DNA from: Thinopyrum elongatum
Taxonomy: Eukaryota; Streptophyta; Magnoliopsida; Poales; Poaceae
NCBI GenBank assembly: GCA_011799875.1
Contig: CM022298.1
Coordinates: 263,989,757 to 264,053,756 of the forward strand
Reading direction: 5' to 3'
DNA: 64,000 nucleotides
Shown here: in pieces, positions 1 through 12,200 of the stretch
Layout of the letters: each line of letters begins with the position of its first letter
How positions within the stretch are numbered: the first letter of the stretch is position 1
Translations under genes and position numbers: made by a program
Notes under the pieces: generated by a model
The model's input: the letters and a program-made list of their open reading frames with translations, nothing else
Database searches by the model: none
Told to the model about the DNA's origin: nothing

Positions 1-932
1 AGATGTGCTAACATGGGCTCGGGGAGGGCTTGCCGGAGGGAATCGACGGCGGCGATCTTCGGCGTCCGAGAGGGGAGGCGTGGTCGTGGGCAAAGAAGCA
101 GAGGCTCCTGTCTCGAATTCAAAGGTGTAGGAGACGTAGCCGGCGACGGGGAGGCCGGTGCGCACGTCGGGGAGGCGAACGGAGCTCGGTGGCCGCGAGC
201 TCAACGGAGCGCGCCCATGGCTGCGCTCGGGTTGTGGTGGAGAGCAAGGGAGGAAGGGAGGGAGAGGAGCCAGAGGGGTCAGGGGAGTGCGGAGCGGCGC
301 CCTTATCCACGGCGTGTGCGGCGACGCGCTATCGAGCGAGGGAAGGGGGGATGGCTCCGTGCACGTGCGCACACGCTGTGTTCGACAGCGGTGCGGGGAG
401 GACCAGTGCGGGGTGGGGGAAGGCGCTGCGCGGGCTGGGCTGGTCGTTGTTTACCTTAGGCCGAGGCACAGTGGGCCTCCTTTCCCTTTTTTCTATTTTC
501 TGTTTTCTTTTCTTTTCTGTCTTGCAAATTGTTTGGCACCCAAATGAATTTTGTAAAATATGTGACCTAGTCCATAAATCGTAGGGCAACATATCCTATC
601 ACCAAAAATTAGCTTGGGGTATTTATCATTTCATATTTATATTATATTAATTAATAGGTTAATAAATATTGTTTTCAGCCACTGTTTGAGGATGTTTAAG
701 TCACTTATCCAATTCCAATGAGGTTGGTTTCAATTTTAGAATTGTCTCTGATTTACTTGCTATCTAGAGAACAATTTAGTTTCTGATTTGAACAACTTTT
801 ATTTTCCACTTTAATTTTAATTTGAATTTTGAGTTAGGAGCTGAATGCAATATGATGATTTGGCACTGATAATCATGATGACATGGCATTATCAATAGGG
901 GATTACTGTAGCTTAATACATGGGGTGTTACA
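1..932 (-). mobile_element. LTR fragment of a minus-strand gypsy element
   Basis: Read on the minus strand, the sequence from 932 starts with TGTAACACCCC, the terminal motif of many grass chromovirus LTRs. It continues through an AT-rich stretch (about 480-930) into a very GC-rich stretch (1-470). The start abuts integrase coding sequence at 933, so this LTR appears to be inserted in that gene. Its other end lies left of the window. Several long overlapping open frames in 13-590 are by-products of high GC and show no family resemblance. Confidence 0.6.
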
Positions 933-1455
933 GCTTATTCAGGACAGACTTAGAGCGGGTCAGAGCCGTCAAAAGAGCTACTATGATCAGAAACACCGCC
1001 AGATCAGTTTTGAGCCTCATGAATATGTGTATCTTAGAGTATCCCCAACAAGAGGACTACAGAGATTTAAAGTCAAAGGAAAATTGGCATCGAGGTTTAT
1101 TGGGCCATTCAGAGTAATCGCAAGGAGAGGCAAGGTTGCCTATCAACTAGATCTACCGGCAGAATTATCATATGTTCATGATGTGTTTCACGTGTCACAA
1201 CTAAGGAGATGTGTCAGTAACCCAGAAAAGCAAGTCCAGCATCAAGACCTGGATATCCAACCAGATCTTACCTATAGGGAACGTCCCATAAAGATTTTGG
1301 AGGAGTCTGAACGGAGAACCAGGGAAAATGTGATAAAATTTTACAAGGTTCAGTGGAGTAATGATTACACCGAGGAAGAAGCAACCTGGGAAAGAGAGGA
1401 TCACCTGAGGACTGAATATCCGTACCTGTTTGAGGGACAGCTGAAATCTCGGTGA
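933..1455 (+). pseudogene. Integrase C-terminus with chromodomain, chromovirus pol fragment
   Basis: This is the 3' end of a Ty3/gypsy pol gene, about 173 codons, ending in TGA at 1453-1455. The visible order is the end of the integrase catalytic region (QSRQKSYYDQKHR), a GPY/F-type module (FIGPFRVIARRGKVAYQLDLP region, followed by HDVFHVSQLR), then a chromodomain-like tail (KFYKVQWSNDYTEEEATWE). Such tails are known in plant chromoviruses and are thought to guide integration to chromatin. The 5' side is cut at 932/933 by another element's LTR, so the ATG at 883 belongs to the inserted LTR and is not a real start. The frame is otherwise undamaged. The purine tract and 3' LTR follow directly. 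A Tekay-type lineage is likely but not proven. Confidence 0.8.
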
Positions 1456-1460
1456 CGAGA

Positions 1461-1483
1461 TTTTCCCTAAGGGGTGTAGGTGT
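1461..1483 (+). other. Polypurine tract region before the 3' LTR
   Basis: The stretch CTAAGGGGTGTAGG lies directly upstream of the LTR start TGTAACACCCC. The same arrangement, CTTAAGGGGGGTAGG before TGTAACACCC, occurs at 41572 and 48964 in the tandem array. This is the expected plus-strand primer site for reverse transcription. Confidence 0.6.
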
Positions 1484-2759
1484 TGTAACACCCCAAAAAT
1501 ATATCTTTTGGATTTTCAAAATCTTTTCCTTAAAATAAAATACTTTGAAGTATTTTTGGCCTTATTCTCTTTCTAGTTCTTCTGTTCTGAATTTTTTTTT
1601 AACTGGGTTTCAATTTTTTTGAATGGTTCTGTTTTGGGTGAATTATTTATTGGGTGATTATTTTTTAGGGGTCAAAAATAGTTTTCTTTTAGATAAGTTT
1701 TGGATAATTAAAACTATTTCAATGAAAATGGCCTTTTCACTTCCTTCAAGCCTTCTAAAATCTCCCAATAATTTTTCTGCCACTCCTAAATTATTCCTCA
1801 AGTCACTCACACCATCTAGGACAGTATCCAACTCCTTTCCACCTTACAAAAATAATCTTTCAATATTTTATAAATTCCAAAGTTGGAATTTACAATATTC
1901 ATGGTTTCTTTGAATTACAAAGGAACTATATTTTCTAAAATTCTCCTTCTCCCACAAAAATTATTCCAGCAACTAGATGGTACCCACAACCCATTTCACT
2001 AAAAACATTGGGTTCCACAGTTCAAAATTTTCAAATGCCATTCAGTTCAAATTTGGACCAGAAACAATCTCCCTGATCCAAACCTATTTTTAAATGCTCC
2101 AAAAATTTTGAAACTTTGTTAACCTCTCTTATATGCATCAACACCTTACCACAAAAATTCCCTAAAAATCCTAAAATCCGTAGCACCCTCTGGCATTTCA
2201 TCATACAAGTAATGTGCACACTGTTCATCACTGAGAGAAATTCAGTTTCAGTCAGCAGAGGGGATCGGTGCCGTGCACTCATCATCTTCCTTCTCTACAA
2301 CGGCGTCGCCGTTGCTCATCAATGTCGCGACTCCCTGGCCCACCCCCAGCCTCTCCTCGCCGGTGAGCTATCGGCAAGCCGGTGCACCAGCCACCATGCT
2401 CATCCATGGCCGGCTGAGCAGAGCCGCCACGGCCACCGACCTCCATCACTGCGCCGCACCCTCCCTACCTACTTTCTGTCTACGTGTCGCTCGTCCCCGC
2501 CTCTCCGCGCGCTGACCATGCCGACCGCGCTGTCTGAGCCCCGCCTGGCAGTCGCCAAAGATGGGTGTCACCGCCGCGCCCGTACGGGTACCTCACCATG
2601 GATAAGCTCCTCGAGCTCGAGCCCGTCCAAGCTGAGGCTTCCAGAGGACTGCACTGACCCCTTTGGATCATGCACTGAACCTCGCCACCGCCCTAACCTA
2701 CCTCGCCGGCCGGATTTACTCCAGTGTCATCCGCTCCGCCTCGGCCACCTTGGATCACC

Positions 2760-2766
2760 TATAAAA
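2760..2766 (+). promoter_or_regulatory. LTR TATA box
   Basis: TATAAAA within CACCTATAAAAGGGACC, followed by a CA-rich GC-rich leader. Position and context fit the U3/R promoter of this LTR. Confidence 0.55.
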
Positions 2767-4630
2767 GGGACCCCCAAGCCCCGGTGATCACTCACACCAT
2801 CCACACCACCCTCCAATCGCCCCTTATGCCACTCCCCCGACCACGAGGAGGTCGTCTTCCTCCTCTCCGACGACCGCGCCGCCGCCTCTGTCTCCGACCA
2901 GTTCATCACCCACACGCCACCTCCACCACTCAAATCCTGCCAGGAGTCATATCTTGCACCAACTCGTCGATCCTGTGCTCCAATTCCGCTTCTCGAGCTC
3001 TCTCCGGCGAGATCCCACACCACCCGAGCCACCGTCCGCCGCCGTCGACCTCGCAGGCGTTCTGTTGCTCTCCAGCGACCACCACCTCCACCCATCGACG
3101 CGGTAGTCTTTCCAGAACACGTCCACACCATTGCCGGCCACTGGAACCCCGCCGATCGTCGCCGGCGATCATCGTCTCCTCTCTGTCTCGCTCGCGAACG
3201 GGTTCAAGTTTGAACTTGACGGGTGGACCCCACCCCGCGTTTTCTTTTTCTTTTCCCCTCTGTTTAAATTGAAGGCGTAACCTCTGTTTTATGCTTCCCA
3301 TGCTGGAAAGCATATTCGTGCCCGAAGCGTTTTCTTTATAAGCGCACAGGGACTGGATTTTTACAGAAAAACCCTTGAGTTTAAAAGTTTAATAACTTTT
3401 AAACCACAACTATGTTTGAGTTGATTCTTTTTTTGAAATTCTTATTTTTCTCTCTAGTTTTTTTAGTATTTTATTTAAAAATGTTTTCAGACAACTTTTT
3501 GCACTGTTGCCAAAAAAAATAATTTGAGTTTAAATTTGAATTTTCAGAAAAAGAAGAGGGAAACTTTGCCGAGAATTTCGAAGGGTTTTCTCCTGACTAC
3601 TTTGGACAAGGCAAGCATTATTGAACTTGGGATATGGTGATTGCATTTGCATTGCATGTTTGCATCGGTTGGAGTTGCACCAGATATGTAGTATGTCACA
3701 AGTGCTTGCATGCATGGTCATATCACTTCTTGCTCATGGCTTGCACATCACTCAAAGCAAGAATCTTTCTAACTTGGTAAAGCTGTGAGAATTCAGGAGC
3801 ATGTCTCCTGCCTTGGACGTGCCGGTGGGCACGGGCCATTATTTTTGGCATGGTGGTGTCACGTGACGTATGTGGAACATACCTGTGGGAATAATCAACA
3901 CCTCCTGAGTCGGCCTAGATCGAGTCTTGTTCCATTACACCTAGCTGGATACCGTGTTGCCAAGGGTCATTCCGCAATGAAGGTACAGCTTAGTAAGTTG
4001 TTAACCCCTGTCTGAGTACACACCACATAGAGGGCCACGATGAGGATTTCCATGGCCATGGACTAAATCCTTTCATCGGGTCAGGGGGCATGGGTGTTAC
4101 CGGTTGTAGTCGAGAGGGGGTCCCCCCTTGGAATACGTGCATATTAATAGTGATCCCATGCTACTCGAGATTGTTGTCTCCCCGACTTAGAGTTTTCCTG
4201 AAACGATGCTTTGGGTGATTCCTAGCATCCGGACGGTTATTCTGGTGTGTGCTGGTCAGGTGTGTTTTCAACCCAAAGACCGTAATGGGAATTAGTCAGT
4301 GTCACGGTGCTGACTAAAGAAATCCTTTACTTGTGGGTAAAGAGTACACCCTCTCAGAGTTTAAACCTATTCGAATAGCCATGTCCACGGTCAAGGGCGT
4401 AGCTGGGTGGGTCAAGTGTCGGTCCCGGTGTCTGTCTTCGGAGGAAATAATTATAATATGCCTAGAATATTTTGCAGGATAGTTACTAACACCTTGATGT
4501 TTCCATGAATATTTTTCTATGCATATCAATATTATGGTTATGCATATTATTGTCGACTAACCCGTTTCTCTTATTTTATTTTCCTGAGTGTCTCAGGGGC
4601 TGGCTAGACTACCCCGGGCATTCAGTTTTA

Positions 4631-4935
4631 TTTTCAAGACCTCTTCGTGGTATCCCTCGAGTTCACAGGCGGTTTTATCACGCCACTACTCTTGTGGATA
4701 CCCGATTGGCATTTCTTTTCAAGACCTCTTCGTGGCGCCCCTCGAGTTCACAGGCGGTTTATCACGCCACTACTCTTGTGGATACATGATTGGCATTTCT
4801 TTTCAAGACCTCTCGTGGCATCCCTCGAGTTCTCAGGCGGTTCTGTCTTGCCACTACTCTTGTGGATACCCGATTGTCATTTCTTTTCAAGAACTACCGT
4901 GGTGTCACTTGACATTCGACCGGCATTTCTTTTAT
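4631..4935 (+). repeat. 84-85 bp minisatellite in the LTR, about 3.5 copies
   Basis: Units begin with TTTTCAAGACCTC at 4631, 4716 and 4800, and a decayed one at 4884, giving spacings of 85, 84 and 84. Each unit repeats CCCTCGAGTTCACAGGCGG and CCACTACTCTTGTGGATAC. Copies differ by a few bases, and the fourth is truncated and diverged. Confidence 0.85.
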
Positions 4936-5546
4936 TTACTTTCCTTGGTCACTAACAAGTTATATACCCATTTTGCTGCTCATGCCCATTTTTATGCACA
5001 TATCAATAATAGTCATGTCATGTTAAAATTTTGATCAACACCTGCATATCACTCAGTCCAGCATGAGCATATGCATTCGGTATATCTTTTGTTCATTATG
5101 TTTGTGAGTACATTCCAATGTACTCACTGGCTTGTCCTTGGCTATTTACTTGGCCAGACTTGGAGGAGGATGAGCTTGTGGAGGAGGATTGCGCTAGCAA
5201 GCCCGACGCTTAGAGGAGTCCCAGTCAGTCAACCTGTGATATTGGAGTCTACCACCTGTATCATCTGCTGAGCTTTCGCTACACAAATAAAATAGTCAAG
5301 CCTCACACTTTCGCTTGGCTCTATTTTATTGTATCATTATGAGAGTACCACCACACCACTATCTTATTCCGCCACCATAGTATTTGGCAAGTTTGTAATA
5401 AATTTGTTGAGTCACCCTGGCTCAACCCTGTGTAATATTATATTTGTACTGGTTATCTGTATCAAGGAAGTCCACCAGTGTGTTGATCTTGGGGCTGGTG
5501 TGACTTAGGGCTACTCTGGGATTTATTCTCAGAAATGGGCCCGACA

Positions 5547-7290
5547 CGGAAGAACTAGATGCAGATCACACCAACAACCAATCATACACAAGGAATAATC
5601 ATAGCAATGCATTCATGCTACAAGCAACAACAGAAAACTCACATCATGCAACCAAGCACTGCAGATAGCAACAAACACACTCATGACCATCTACGATCTA
5701 GAGGTGAGAACTACTGGACTGTGTGGAACGGTTCCTGGTGCTGGGACAGACTCTTCCTCTACCGGAGGAAGTCGAGGAAGTAGACGAAGAACATGCCCAT
5801 CCTGAGTTGGCAAGGGTGGTCCACTAATGGTGATCTGGAGATTCAGGACAGCAAGATAATGGAGGTAATCAATCAATTGTTGGGCCACACGCTCCTGGGA
5901 CATCATATACGGAATGAGATGGGACAGTGCTGGATCTCTTCTATACGTTCACAATGGAACATAGGTTCTGCTCTGAATGCTGCGCGGCTCTGGAAGTAGC
6001 AGTTCTTCCTTTCACTGGAACACGGTACCAAGAATTGAAGCCAGGTAACTACTTAATAGGTAGCAACTTCATTGGCCATGCCTAAGGTTGGCATGGGTCT
6101 CCCGATGAAGACAACATATCCAGGGCTTTGGTTTAAATCCTCTTATTGAATTTGTACAACTGCCTAGTACTTGTAGTAATCAGAGGTGATCCTCAATTTG
6201 TACAACTCATACTGGGGTGGGTGGCTTGAACCAAGGGTATTGTGGCTAAAATCCCACAAAACATTAACAAAACTACCAGGGCTTTCATATGGAATTCTCA
6301 GGTAGGATCCGAGGTGAGACATGGAGTGGTTGGGTTATGGAAGCAGTGCTCAAGTTATGGTTGCAGATGTTGAGTGCGGAAATGGCCTCTTATAGAGCGC
6401 CTAGGTAAGGAAACATGATGTGGCACTGGTATGACTTGGGTATCAGTTTTTTCGTAGGGTTTTCTGAGTCAAAGTCCCTGGCCAAAATGCCCAAAAGAAA
6501 ACTGTTGCATTACTGTGGTTGTCGATTAGGGTGGTTTTGGCAGTTACGCACACAATTTATCCTGCAACTACACATCAAGCAATTTACGCTAGGTCATGCA
6601 TAGCACCATCGTGGCAATGGTACACAAGTAATTCACAAACTTACTACGTCATACGACTACAACATCGAGGATACTAAAATAAAGGATTATAGGGCAACAC
6701 GGTCACTAAGGACTCGAAAACTACTCTGGTGGACTCAATTCACTTTGTTCATATCAAACCAGGCGTGCTCCATAGATGTTGGGGATTTTTTGTGTGCTTC
6801 ATCTTCGGAGCTGGTCGGGGTAGGGTGTGGAGTTACGGGGCTATGGTAACGATGGTCCCTCTCACGAGACATCGTAGCCATGGTCCCATTTGAGTAGGTC
6901 TCCATCAGGCGGTGAAGTTCCTCTGGGTAGACGAATGCATTGCTTGGGTGGACAACAGGGGTAGAACTGGGGGCTCGATTATTCTCCAAAATAGCACTAT
7001 CATGGTGCTACTGGAGGGTGCAACTTCACTTCTCATCGGGGTCAAGAGAGCAAGCGTCCTACGGGTCGCAATCAGATCATTGGTGAACTCATCGAAGAGT
7101 GCCTCTTGCACTCTTAGGTAGCACACCAGATGCACTAGAGCAGGATCCGGTTCCTGGTCTCCGTTGGTGACTTGGGTTGGGCTACCATAGCCTTGACGGC
7201 TAGGGTAGTAGAAGAAAGGACGGATGTTTAATCTCGACGATCAGTGCCGGAGTTGAAGTACAGTCTCTCTGGCTGCAAGCTGGATGGCTT
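5547..7290 (-). other. Degenerate internal region of a minus-strand gypsy element
   Basis: No intact gene is present. Short minus-strand open stretches (5691-5906, 6735-6989, 6905-7135) look like decayed gag-type coding sequence but carry no diagnostic motif. Placement is by context: the 5' LTR and primer site of a minus-strand element lie to the right (9193-13227), so its internal region should run leftwards through here. The plus-strand chromovirus LTR ending at 5546 seems to have inserted into it. Confidence 0.4.
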
Positions 7291-8656
7291 GGGGTTGATA
7301 TGTCTCCAACGTATCTATAATTTTTTATTGTTCCATGTTATTATAGTATCAATCTTGAATGTTTTATAAAACTTTTTGTGCAATTTTATATCATTTTTTG
7401 GGACTAACCTATTAACCTCGCGCCTTGTTGCCTTGTGGGCCAATCGAGGTTCTGTCTGACCTAATTCCACCTCTATAAATTCTCTAAAATCGGGAAACCA
7501 ACAGAGAGCCATCCGAAACACTTTTTCAGCTGCCGCAAGTTTCTATTCTTCCACGATCCCATCTGGAGGCCTTTTCTGGTACTCTGCCAGAAGGAGAATC
7601 GATCACGGAGGGCTTCTACATCATCCTTGCTGCCCTCCGATGATGCGTGAGTAGTTCACCACAGACCTACGTGTACATAGCTAGTAGCTAGATGGCTTCT
7701 TCTCTCTCTTTGATCTTCAATACAATGTTCTCGTCGATGTTCTTGGAGTTCTATCCGATGTAATCTTCTTTTGCAATGTGTTTCTTGGGATCCGATGAAT
7801 TGTGGGTTTATTATCTGAATATTCATGAGAAGTACTTGAGTCTTTTCTGAACATTATTATGCATGATTGCTATAGCTTTGTATTTCTCTCTGATCTATCC
7901 AATTGGTTTGGCCAACTAGATTGACTTATCTTCAGTGGGAGAGGTGCTTTGTAATGGGTTCAATCTTGCGGTACTCTATCCCAGTGGCAGAAAGGTACAA
8001 GACATGTATTTGTATTGTTGCTATTAAGGGTAAAATGATGGGGTTTATTCATATTGATTGGGTTTACTTTATCTACGTCATGTCATATTACTTAAGCCGT
8101 TACTCAGTTTTTATTAACATAATACCCTAGATGCATGCTGGATAGCGGTCGATGGGTGTAGTAATAGTAGTAGATGCTGGCAGGAGTTGGTCTACTTGTC
8201 TCAAACATGATGCCTATATACATGATCATTTCCTTCAATATCGTCATAACTATGCGCTTTTCTATCAATTTCCCAACAGTAATTTGTTCAACCACCGTAT
8301 GCTATGTGTTTGAGAGAGAAGCCTCTAGTGAAAACTATGGCCCCCAGGTCTAATTTTATCATATATATTCAAAACCAAAATATCCTTGCTGCAATTTTTT
8401 ATCTTTTATTTTGTTTCCCAATTTATCTACCACTACAAGCTTTGATCCTTGCATGTAACGAGTTCAATGGGATTGATGACCCTCTTGCCCACGTTGGGTG
8501 CAAGTATTTGCTTTTGTGTGTGTTCACGAGTCTTTGCGTGATTCTCCTAATTGATTGATACCTTGGTTCTCACTGAGAGAAATACTTATCTCTTCTATGT
8601 TGCATCACCTCTCCTCTCTGGGGAAAATCCCAACACAACTCACAACTAGTAGGGCT
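7291..8656 (+). mobile_element. Solo LTR of an Athila-type gypsy element, with decayed target duplication
   Basis: The LTR starts TGATATGTCTCCAACG at 7296. It contains blocks I recognise from abundant Triticeae Athila-type LTRs, such as GATCACGGAGGGCTTCTACAT, TAGATGGCTTCTTCTC and GATGCATGCTGGATAGCGG, and ends near 8651 (expected CA, here TA). The flanks GGGGT (7291-7295) and GGGCT (8652-8656) form a target duplication with one mismatch. There is no internal region, so it is a solo LTR left by LTR-LTR recombination. The family name (Sabrina or WHAM group) is from memory and unconfirmed. Confidence 0.7.
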
Positions 8657-9192
8657 CATGGGAAGGCTTGCTTCTGGTGAACCGGTAGGGGCATTCTGAT
8701 GCGGTACCCCTCCCTTAGATGTGCACCATGGCTAGAAGTGATGGATGGCATCACTCATGTGCTCTTGGTACACAACATATTGTGGGGGTTCTTCTATGCC
8801 AATAGCAAGGCATGTGAGATTGGCAAGGATGGCTACAAAGTCTCCAAGCTCGGTTGTGGTGGTCTCGTTGCAAACTATGGAACCAATTATCTTGGTGGTT
8901 TGGATATCCAAATGAGGATGAAGGTTGTGCTCTGCTGAGTTGAGGCAAGGCTTACTTTATAAGCCAGGGGAGTCTTCCATCGCACTCTTGTGGATGGACG
9001 ACTCAGGTGTCTGCAACAGGCACATGGCCTATGGGCTAGGTTGATCGATTTGGCACCGACCGTCAAAAGATGTTGGCTGGCCACTATGCAGGCTATTGGA
9101 TGGGCTTAACTATGGATAGGGAAGGATGTGGACAGTTTGGGAACCTGGGGATAACGACTAGGCTAAGATAGGATTAGCCAATGGGAAGCCTG
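8657..9192 (-). other. Leader and gag-like remnant of the minus-strand gypsy element
   Basis: This lies between the solo LTR and the primer site. A minus-strand open stretch of 65 codons (8751-8948) sits where a gag start would be expected, but no gag motif can be named. Nothing else is visible. Confidence 0.35.
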
Positions 9193-9204
9193 GCTCTAAT
9201 ACCA
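9193..9204 (-). other. Primer-binding site, initiator-Met type
   Basis: On the minus strand the sequence is TGGTATTAGAGC, one mismatch from the TGGTATCAGAGC used by many plant gypsy elements with an initiator-Met tRNA primer. It lies 4 bp inside the LTR end at 9209 and fixes that LTR as a 5' LTR on the minus strand. Confidence 0.75.
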
Positions 9205-9208
9205 AGTC

Positions 9209-12200
9209 TGGCAGGGCCGGTTTTCCAGGACATAAAATCCCAGCAATTGACCCTTGTGTCATCACCAGCCCCAGGATTACTATTTATCGGTGGACACTTC
9301 CTTGATACAGAATTCAAAGCAGTTATAAGAATTTGAGTACAAGACCATAAAGGTCCATTGAGTACAAAATTAATCTCTAGTCGCGGATGATGGAAGCGGC
9401 TCGTGGATCTCCAATGTTGATTTGATTCCATTCTGATAGGAACAGCTAACCTAGCTACTTTCTATCTCGTGTGGCTGCTATATCCAATTCCTAGGTTGTG
9501 GGGTGTCTTCATAGTGCTCCTCTCCAAATCATGATCTGGCCATGGCAATAGCCTAGGAAAAGCCAGTGAGTAGTTTTTTGAATGTACTTCAAACATTAGG
9601 GACAAGAGATATAATAAAAGCAGGCAAAATGCATCCAATTAAACTTTAACCATATTCAGTAATATTATGACATGGCAAGACTCTAATCAAAGGATGTGAT
9701 CCTGTAGAATACTATACTTTCATAGGAATCAAATGCTAGTGAACCAGCATTAGTGATGTATAAATTATATTGTCAAGCAAAAATGTAAAAGAATGCCACA
9801 GTTGGGCATCTACGAGACACCACGCAAAGGGATTTAATCCAAATAAAACCAAAGACAAGATGGATTCTAGGAGGTAGAAGCATCGTGTGAATTCCAAAAG
9901 AAAGTAATATACGAGCCAGTCGGGTGTCTGAAGCGACGCCTCGAAAGGACTTGAAAATAAATGCCATAGTCGGGTGTCTAAAGTGACGCCTCATAAAGGG
10001 CTTTTAAATGAAAGTAAAATAAAATATTTAAGTATCGATCGGAGCATAGGGGTTAGTCCCTGCTAGCAGAAGTGATAATAATCATATATCATAAATCATG
10101 ATCAATTCTTTGTTTAGTTAATTCCTCCGAAGACCGACACTTGAGCCATTCCGGACTGTAGCCCTTAACCGCAGACATGACTATTCGAATAGATTTTTAA
10201 ACTCTACGGAGGGTGTACTCTTTGCCCAAAAGTAAAGGATTTCTTTAGTCAACTCTCAGACATTGACTAATTCCATTTAGGGCCTTTGGGTTGAAACCGC
10301 ACCTGACCAGCACACACCGGCTCAACTTTCCTGATGCCTAGAATCACCAAGGCAATAGTTAAGTAAAACTCTAAGTCGGGAGACACCAATCTCGGTTAGC
10401 ATGGGATCACAATTTTTATAACGCGCGAAAAGAGGGGTGCTACCCCCTCGGTCCAACCGGTACACCCATGCCCCCGGACCAAGTGACATGTGTACCAGTG
10501 GCCTATGGTATCTTTCACTATGGCCTCTCTGTACGGTGTGTGCAGGAAAGGGGTTAACAACTTACTGAATCATACGCTACCTGTGGCAGGGACATGTGGT
10601 AGCATGAATCAGGTTTGGGGGTTACTAGAACAAGAATCGATCTACGGTCGACTCAGGAGGTTTATGTTTCTTGCAGTGGTTAGAACGATACATCTCTTTA
10701 GCACCAATAGGGTCACAACCTGGCATGTCCCAACATGCTATCATTGATCATTCTCGTCACAACGAGATTACTGCCTTCTGGTCAATTTTACTAGTAACAG
10801 GTTCTTTCCTGCAAGTTAGTCAGAACAAGCACAGACATGTGTGGTACAAATGTTTCATGTTTAAGTGAAATCAAATACTGACAATGGACCACATATCAAT
10901 GATCACAAATATGCAATTCCATTGTAACATAAGCATATTTCTAAAATTCTAGCAAGCAATCAACCAAGCAGTTACCATATCAAATGTTCACGATGCTTGC
11001 CTTGGGTACGCATAAATGTTGATTCACTCCATAATTTTGTAAAAAATCATCTTCCCTCCATTTTTCCTATTTTCAAAATAATGCAGTTATCACATAAATT
11101 AAAAACAGCACAAAAATGTTTTTGGAATTTTTTTTAAATAAATACTAAAATAAACTAGATGAAAAATGATGAATGATGAAAAAGAATCAATTCATTTGGA
11201 GTTGTGGTTTAAAAATTAGAGACAGTCAATGTTTGGGTCAAAATCTGATTTTAATATAACTATAAAAGAAAATGGTTCGGCAATAAATACGCTTTCCAAA
11301 GGAGAAGACGTACATCGGGGAAACATGCCTTCACTTGACAGTGTAGGCGTGACCTATGGGTCATGATAGTGGGTCCTGCACGCCCACCAGTCAGGTTTGA
11401 CTAGTCGCCTCACAGGGGAACAGGGGAGGGGCTTCTGCTGGCGGCAATTACCGTTGAACGGCAGTGAACGACATGGAGCTGAGCACATGGACATGCTCGG
11501 GAGCTCAAGGCGATCCTTTGGGTACCCGTCTTGGCCTCTGGGGAGGGCGGAGTCATGGTGGCGAGCTCTCTGGTAGAGCTCCGGTGGAGGAGGAATAGGG
11601 CTTTAGCCCAAGATGCTTCTCCGGGGGAATTGATGGGTGGAAACAAAGCCCGGCGTCTGGGTGATGCTTTTGGTGAACAATAATAGGAGGGTGAGGCTCT
11701 AGTTCTATTAGTTTCATCAAGGAAGAAGCGGCCGTCATTTCGGCCAGAGATGAAGAAGAAGTTCATTTGCGGTCGATTGGTTGTGATGGGAGGCTTCTAG
11801 GAGGAGGGGGAGTGGCGCTGGTCAACATGACGAGCCCGGGGGTGCCCTTTTTATAGCACCGTATAGGAAGTTCATCCAGACTCTTATTCGACCTATGCGG
11901 CGACCGCCATTACTATGGTAGGAGAGGTTGTTGAGGCTGGTACATGGTCGGTGAGGATGGCTAGAAGTTTATAGTGCGGGAGGATAAATGTGGGGGGGTG
12001 CTCTGGTGGCTCAGAGTCGAGCCACGTATCTGGGCGGTGGATTACCCGACAAGGTGGCGACCATGGTCCATGTGGCCGATGACTCTGGACGGTGGAGAGG
12101 TCGGTGAGGGCGGCGGGTGTCGGTGAGGACGGTGGCAGCCCACAGTGAAGGAGAAGTGTGCTGGGTAGCTTGGGGTGGTGCCACCTGGCTCGGGAGGTGC

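Larger units (their letters stand above)
1484..5546 (+). mobile_element. 3' LTR of the plus-strand chromovirus (about 4.06 kb)
   Basis: The LTR begins TGTAACACCCC right after the purine tract and ends GGGCCCGACA. No primer site follows 5546, so this is a 3' LTR; its 5' partner lies left of the window. The middle part (about 4000-4450) matches, on the opposite strand, the LTR at 9209-13227 (about 10100-10560 there), so the two belong to related families. It holds a TATA box at 2760, a GC-rich leader (2280-3230) and an 84-bp minisatellite near its end. The short open frames inside have no family resemblance. Confidence 0.75.

Noticed and set aside
13..592. Five overlapping open frames of 63-184 codons in both strands
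   Set aside because: The region is extremely GC-rich, frames overlap on both strands with low-complexity Arg/Gly content, and it lies in an LTR. No family resemblance.
2116..3313. Open frames of 182-223 codons in the LTR
   Set aside because: Pro/Ser/Arg-rich frames on both strands of a GC-rich LTR leader, without motif or start context.
4631..4935. Regular repeats resembling a CRISPR array
   Set aside because: 84-bp units in direct tandem without unique spacers, in a plant LTR. It is a minisatellite.
9773..10868. Short open frames as host genes
   Set aside because: They lie in the minus-strand LTR and align with the other LTR at 4000-4450.
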